Origin: Pseudomonadota bacterium
GTDB taxonomy: Bacteria; Pseudomonadota; Gammaproteobacteria; Steroidobacterales; Woeseiaceae
Reading direction: 5' to 3'
DNA length: 8,371 nucleotides
Assembly (NCBI GenBank): GCA_022565135.1
Contig: JADFKA010000067.1
Span: 1 to 8,371, forward strand
The notes under the pieces are model-generated. The model saw only the letters and a list, made by a program, of their open reading frames with translations, did no database searches and was not told where the DNA came from. A program made the position numbers and the translations under genes. Positions within the stretch are counted from its first letter, which is position 1. Each line of letters begins with the position of its first letter. This document shows positions 6,954 to 8,371 of this stretch, piece after piece.

Positions 6954-8294
6954 TCAGGCAGCTACCCGATCACGTAACAACCGACCACGCAGCGAATTGG
7001 GTAGCGCTTCGGTGACAACGACGTCCACAAACTGCCCAATACACGACGGATTCGCATCAAAGTTAACCCAGCGCATGTTTTCGGTACGACCGGCTACTTG
7101 ATTGGCACCCTTTTTTGACATCTTTTCAACCAGGACCCGCTGCGTCGTGCCGACCATCGCAATACTGATTTCCATGGCTTGCTGCCTGATTCGCGACTGC
7201 AGGATCTGCAATCGTTGTTTCTTGACATCCATCGGTGTGTCGTCAGCAAGACTCGCCGCGGGCGTACCTGGGCGCGCGCTATAAATGAAGCTGAAAGACT
7301 GGTCGAAACCGATTTCGGCAACCATGTTCATCAATGTTTCAAAATCTTCTTTCGTCTCGCTGGGAAATCCAATGATGAAATCTGACGACAGCGAAATACC
7401 CGGGCGCGCCTCGCGGAGTTTGCGAATTTTTTGTTTGTACTCAAGCACAGTATGGCCGCGCTTCATAGCCGCAAGGACGCGATCGGACCCGTGCTGCACG
7501 GGCAGGTGCAGATAACTGGCAAGCTTCGGCACTTCAGCATATGCCTGTATCAGGCTGTCGGTGAATTCGACGGGGTGCGACGTGGTAAACCGGATCCGGT
7601 CCATGCGCTCGATAGCTGCAACGTAGTAAATAAGAGTGGCCAGGTCAGCGATCTGTCCATCATGCATCGGCCCCCGGTACGCGTTGACATTTTGGCCGAG
7701 TAAATTGACTTCGCGCACACCCTGCTCAACGAGGCTGACGATTTCCGCGATGACATCATCCAGCGGTCGGCTGACCTCCTCGCCGCGCGTATAAGGAACA
7801 ACGCAAAAACTACAGTACTTGCTGCACCCTTCCATGATCGAGACGAACGCCGTTGGCCCATCAGCGCGCGGCTCGGGCAAACAGTCGAATTTTTCGATCA
7901 TCGGAAATGATATATCAATGACCGAATTCTTACTGCGGCGAGCCTCATCAATCAATTCGGGCAGCCGATGCAAAGTCTGCGGTCCAAAAACGACATCAAC
8001 AAACGGTGCCCGCTTCGTTATGCCCGCACCTTCCTGACTGGCAACACACCCGCCGACACCGATCATGACACCGGGTCGTTTCTCTTTAAGTGGACGCCAA
8101 CGACCGAGCTCGGAAAATACTTTCTCTTGTGCTTTCTCGCGAATCGAGCAGGTGTTGACGAGCAGCAGATCGGCCTCCTCGATGTTATCTGTGCGCTCAT
8201 AACCGTGTGACTCGCGCAAGATGTCCGCCATCTTGTCCGAGTCATACTCGTTCATCTGACAGCCCATCGTTTTTATGTATAGTTTTTTCGCCAC
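6954..8294 (-). CDS. miaB: tRNA-2-methylthio-N6-dimethylallyladenosine synthase MiaB
   Basis: Radical-SAM methylthiotransferase that converts i6A37 to ms2i6A37 in tRNAs reading UNN codons. It has 446 residues (E. coli 474). The N-terminal UPF0004 domain carries the three Cys of the auxiliary [4Fe-4S] cluster: C12 (KTMGCQMNEYDS), C49 (VNTCSIREKA) and C83 (GVGGCVA). The radical-SAM core has the CxxxCxxC motif C157-SKY-C161-SF-C164 in IMEGCSKYCSFCVVPYTRG, followed by LLGQNVNAY, HLPVQHGSDRVLAAMKRGHT and SSDFIIGFPSET. A C-terminal TRAM domain covers about 378-440. The start is GTG at 8294, supported by AAAAGG eight bases upstream and by the family N-terminus (KKLYIKTMGC); the next in-frame ATG, at codon 10, lies just two residues before C12. 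MiaB appears to be the first gene of the cluster. It ends TGA directly followed by an in-frame TAA. Confidence 0.98.
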   Translation of the reverse strand: MAKKLYIKTMGCQMNEYDSDKMADILRESHGYERTDNIEEADLLLVNTCSIREKAQEKVFSELGRWRPLKEKRPGVMIGVGGCVASQEGAGITKRAPFVDVVFGPQTLHRLPELIDEARRSKNSVIDISFPMIEKFDCLPEPRADGPTAFVSIMEGCSKYCSFCVVPYTRGEEVSRPLDDVIAEIVSLVEQGVREVNLLGQNVNAYRGPMHDGQIADLATLIYYVAAIERMDRIRFTTSHPVEFTDSLIQAYAEVPKLASYLHLPVQHGSDRVLAAMKRGHTVLEYKQKIRKLREARPGISLSSDFIIGFPSETKEDFETLMNMVAEIGFDQSFSFIYSARPGTPAASLADDTPMDVKKQRLQILQSRIRQQAMEISIAMVGTTQRVLVEKMSKKGANQVAGRTENMRWVNFDANPSCIGQFVDVVVTEALPNSLRGRLLRDRVAA

Positions 8295-8301
8295 GAGTCT
8301 T

Positions 8302-8308
8302 ACCTTTT
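8302..8308 (-). promoter_or_regulatory. Ribosome binding site of miaB
   Basis: The minus strand reads AAAAGGT, with AGG eight bases before the GTG at 8294. It is the clearest Shine-Dalgarno in the window and decides for the GTG start over the ATG at codon 10. Confidence 0.7.
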
Positions 8309-8331
8309 GAAGCGGACCTTGCTAATGAGTA

Positions 8332-8360
8332 AAAATGATCACGGGCGGGATGTTTGTCAA
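8332..8360 (-). promoter_or_regulatory. Candidate sigma-70 promoter upstream of miaB
   Basis: On the minus strand a perfect TTGACA (8360-8355) is followed, after a 17-bp spacer, by CATTTT (8337-8332), which matches only three of six positions of TATAAT. The placement, about 40-65 bp ahead of the miaB GTG and before the first gene of the co-directional cluster, suits an operon promoter. A TGATCA palindrome overlaps the spacer and -10. The weak -10 keeps this tentative. Confidence 0.35.
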
Positions 8361-8371
8361 CGGAAGTAAAG

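Noticed and set aside
1..8371. Mobile element, phage, CRISPR, toxin-antitoxin or defence system
   Set aside because: All coding space is taken by seven conserved housekeeping genes, and I saw no terminal repeats, transposase motifs, spacer arrays or tRNA.

Overview
The window is a compact, single-strand block of housekeeping genes, all transcribed on the minus strand (right to left). In transcription order it holds miaB (8294-6954), phoH/ybeZ (6896-5868), ybeY (5871-5380), corC/ybeX (5267-4416), lnt (4412-2886), leuS (2840-390) and the 5' part of lptE (445-1, cut by the left edge). This is the conserved miaB-ybeZ-ybeY-ybeX-lnt...leuS-lptE neighbourhood of Gammaproteobacteria. The proteins look gammaproteobacterial and lnt/lptE imply an LPS-containing outer membrane. 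I cannot name a genus. Nothing points to a mobile element, phage, CRISPR array, toxin-antitoxin pair or RNA gene.

Right end (8295-8371): a leader with a good Shine-Dalgarno for miaB and a perfect TTGACA hexamer with a poor -10, the best promoter candidate in the window. From there the genes are tightly packed: 57 bp between miaB and phoH, a 4-base GTGA overlap between phoH and ybeY, 112 bp between ybeY and the preferred corC start, 3 bp between corC and lnt, 45 bp between lnt and leuS, and an overlap of leuS with lptE. This is what a polycistronic unit with translational coupling looks like. The ybeY-corC gap is the only roomy non-coding stretch, and it holds the least explained signal: a 26-bp imperfect direct repeat (20/26 identical, 61 bp apart), a weak extended -10 and a small open frame ending on the corC start codon.

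Functionally the genes join two themes. RNA and translation: MiaB (tRNA ms2i6A37 methylthiolation), PhoH/YbeZ (P-loop ATPase), YbeY (metal-dependent RNase of 16S rRNA maturation and ribosome quality control) and LeuRS. Envelope: CorC/YbeX (CBS-domain protein), Lnt (apolipoprotein N-acyltransferase) and LptE (outer-membrane lipoprotein of the LPS translocon). LptE is itself a lipoprotein, so it is an expected substrate of the co-encoded Lnt. No gene is visibly broken. The oddities are modest: three consecutive genes with non-ATG starts (GTG, TTG, GTG), a LeuRS without the leucine-specific insertion of E. coli LeuRS and with KMSKA in place of KMSKS, and the ybeY-corC leader. I do not see a new biological system here; the region is essentially ordinary.
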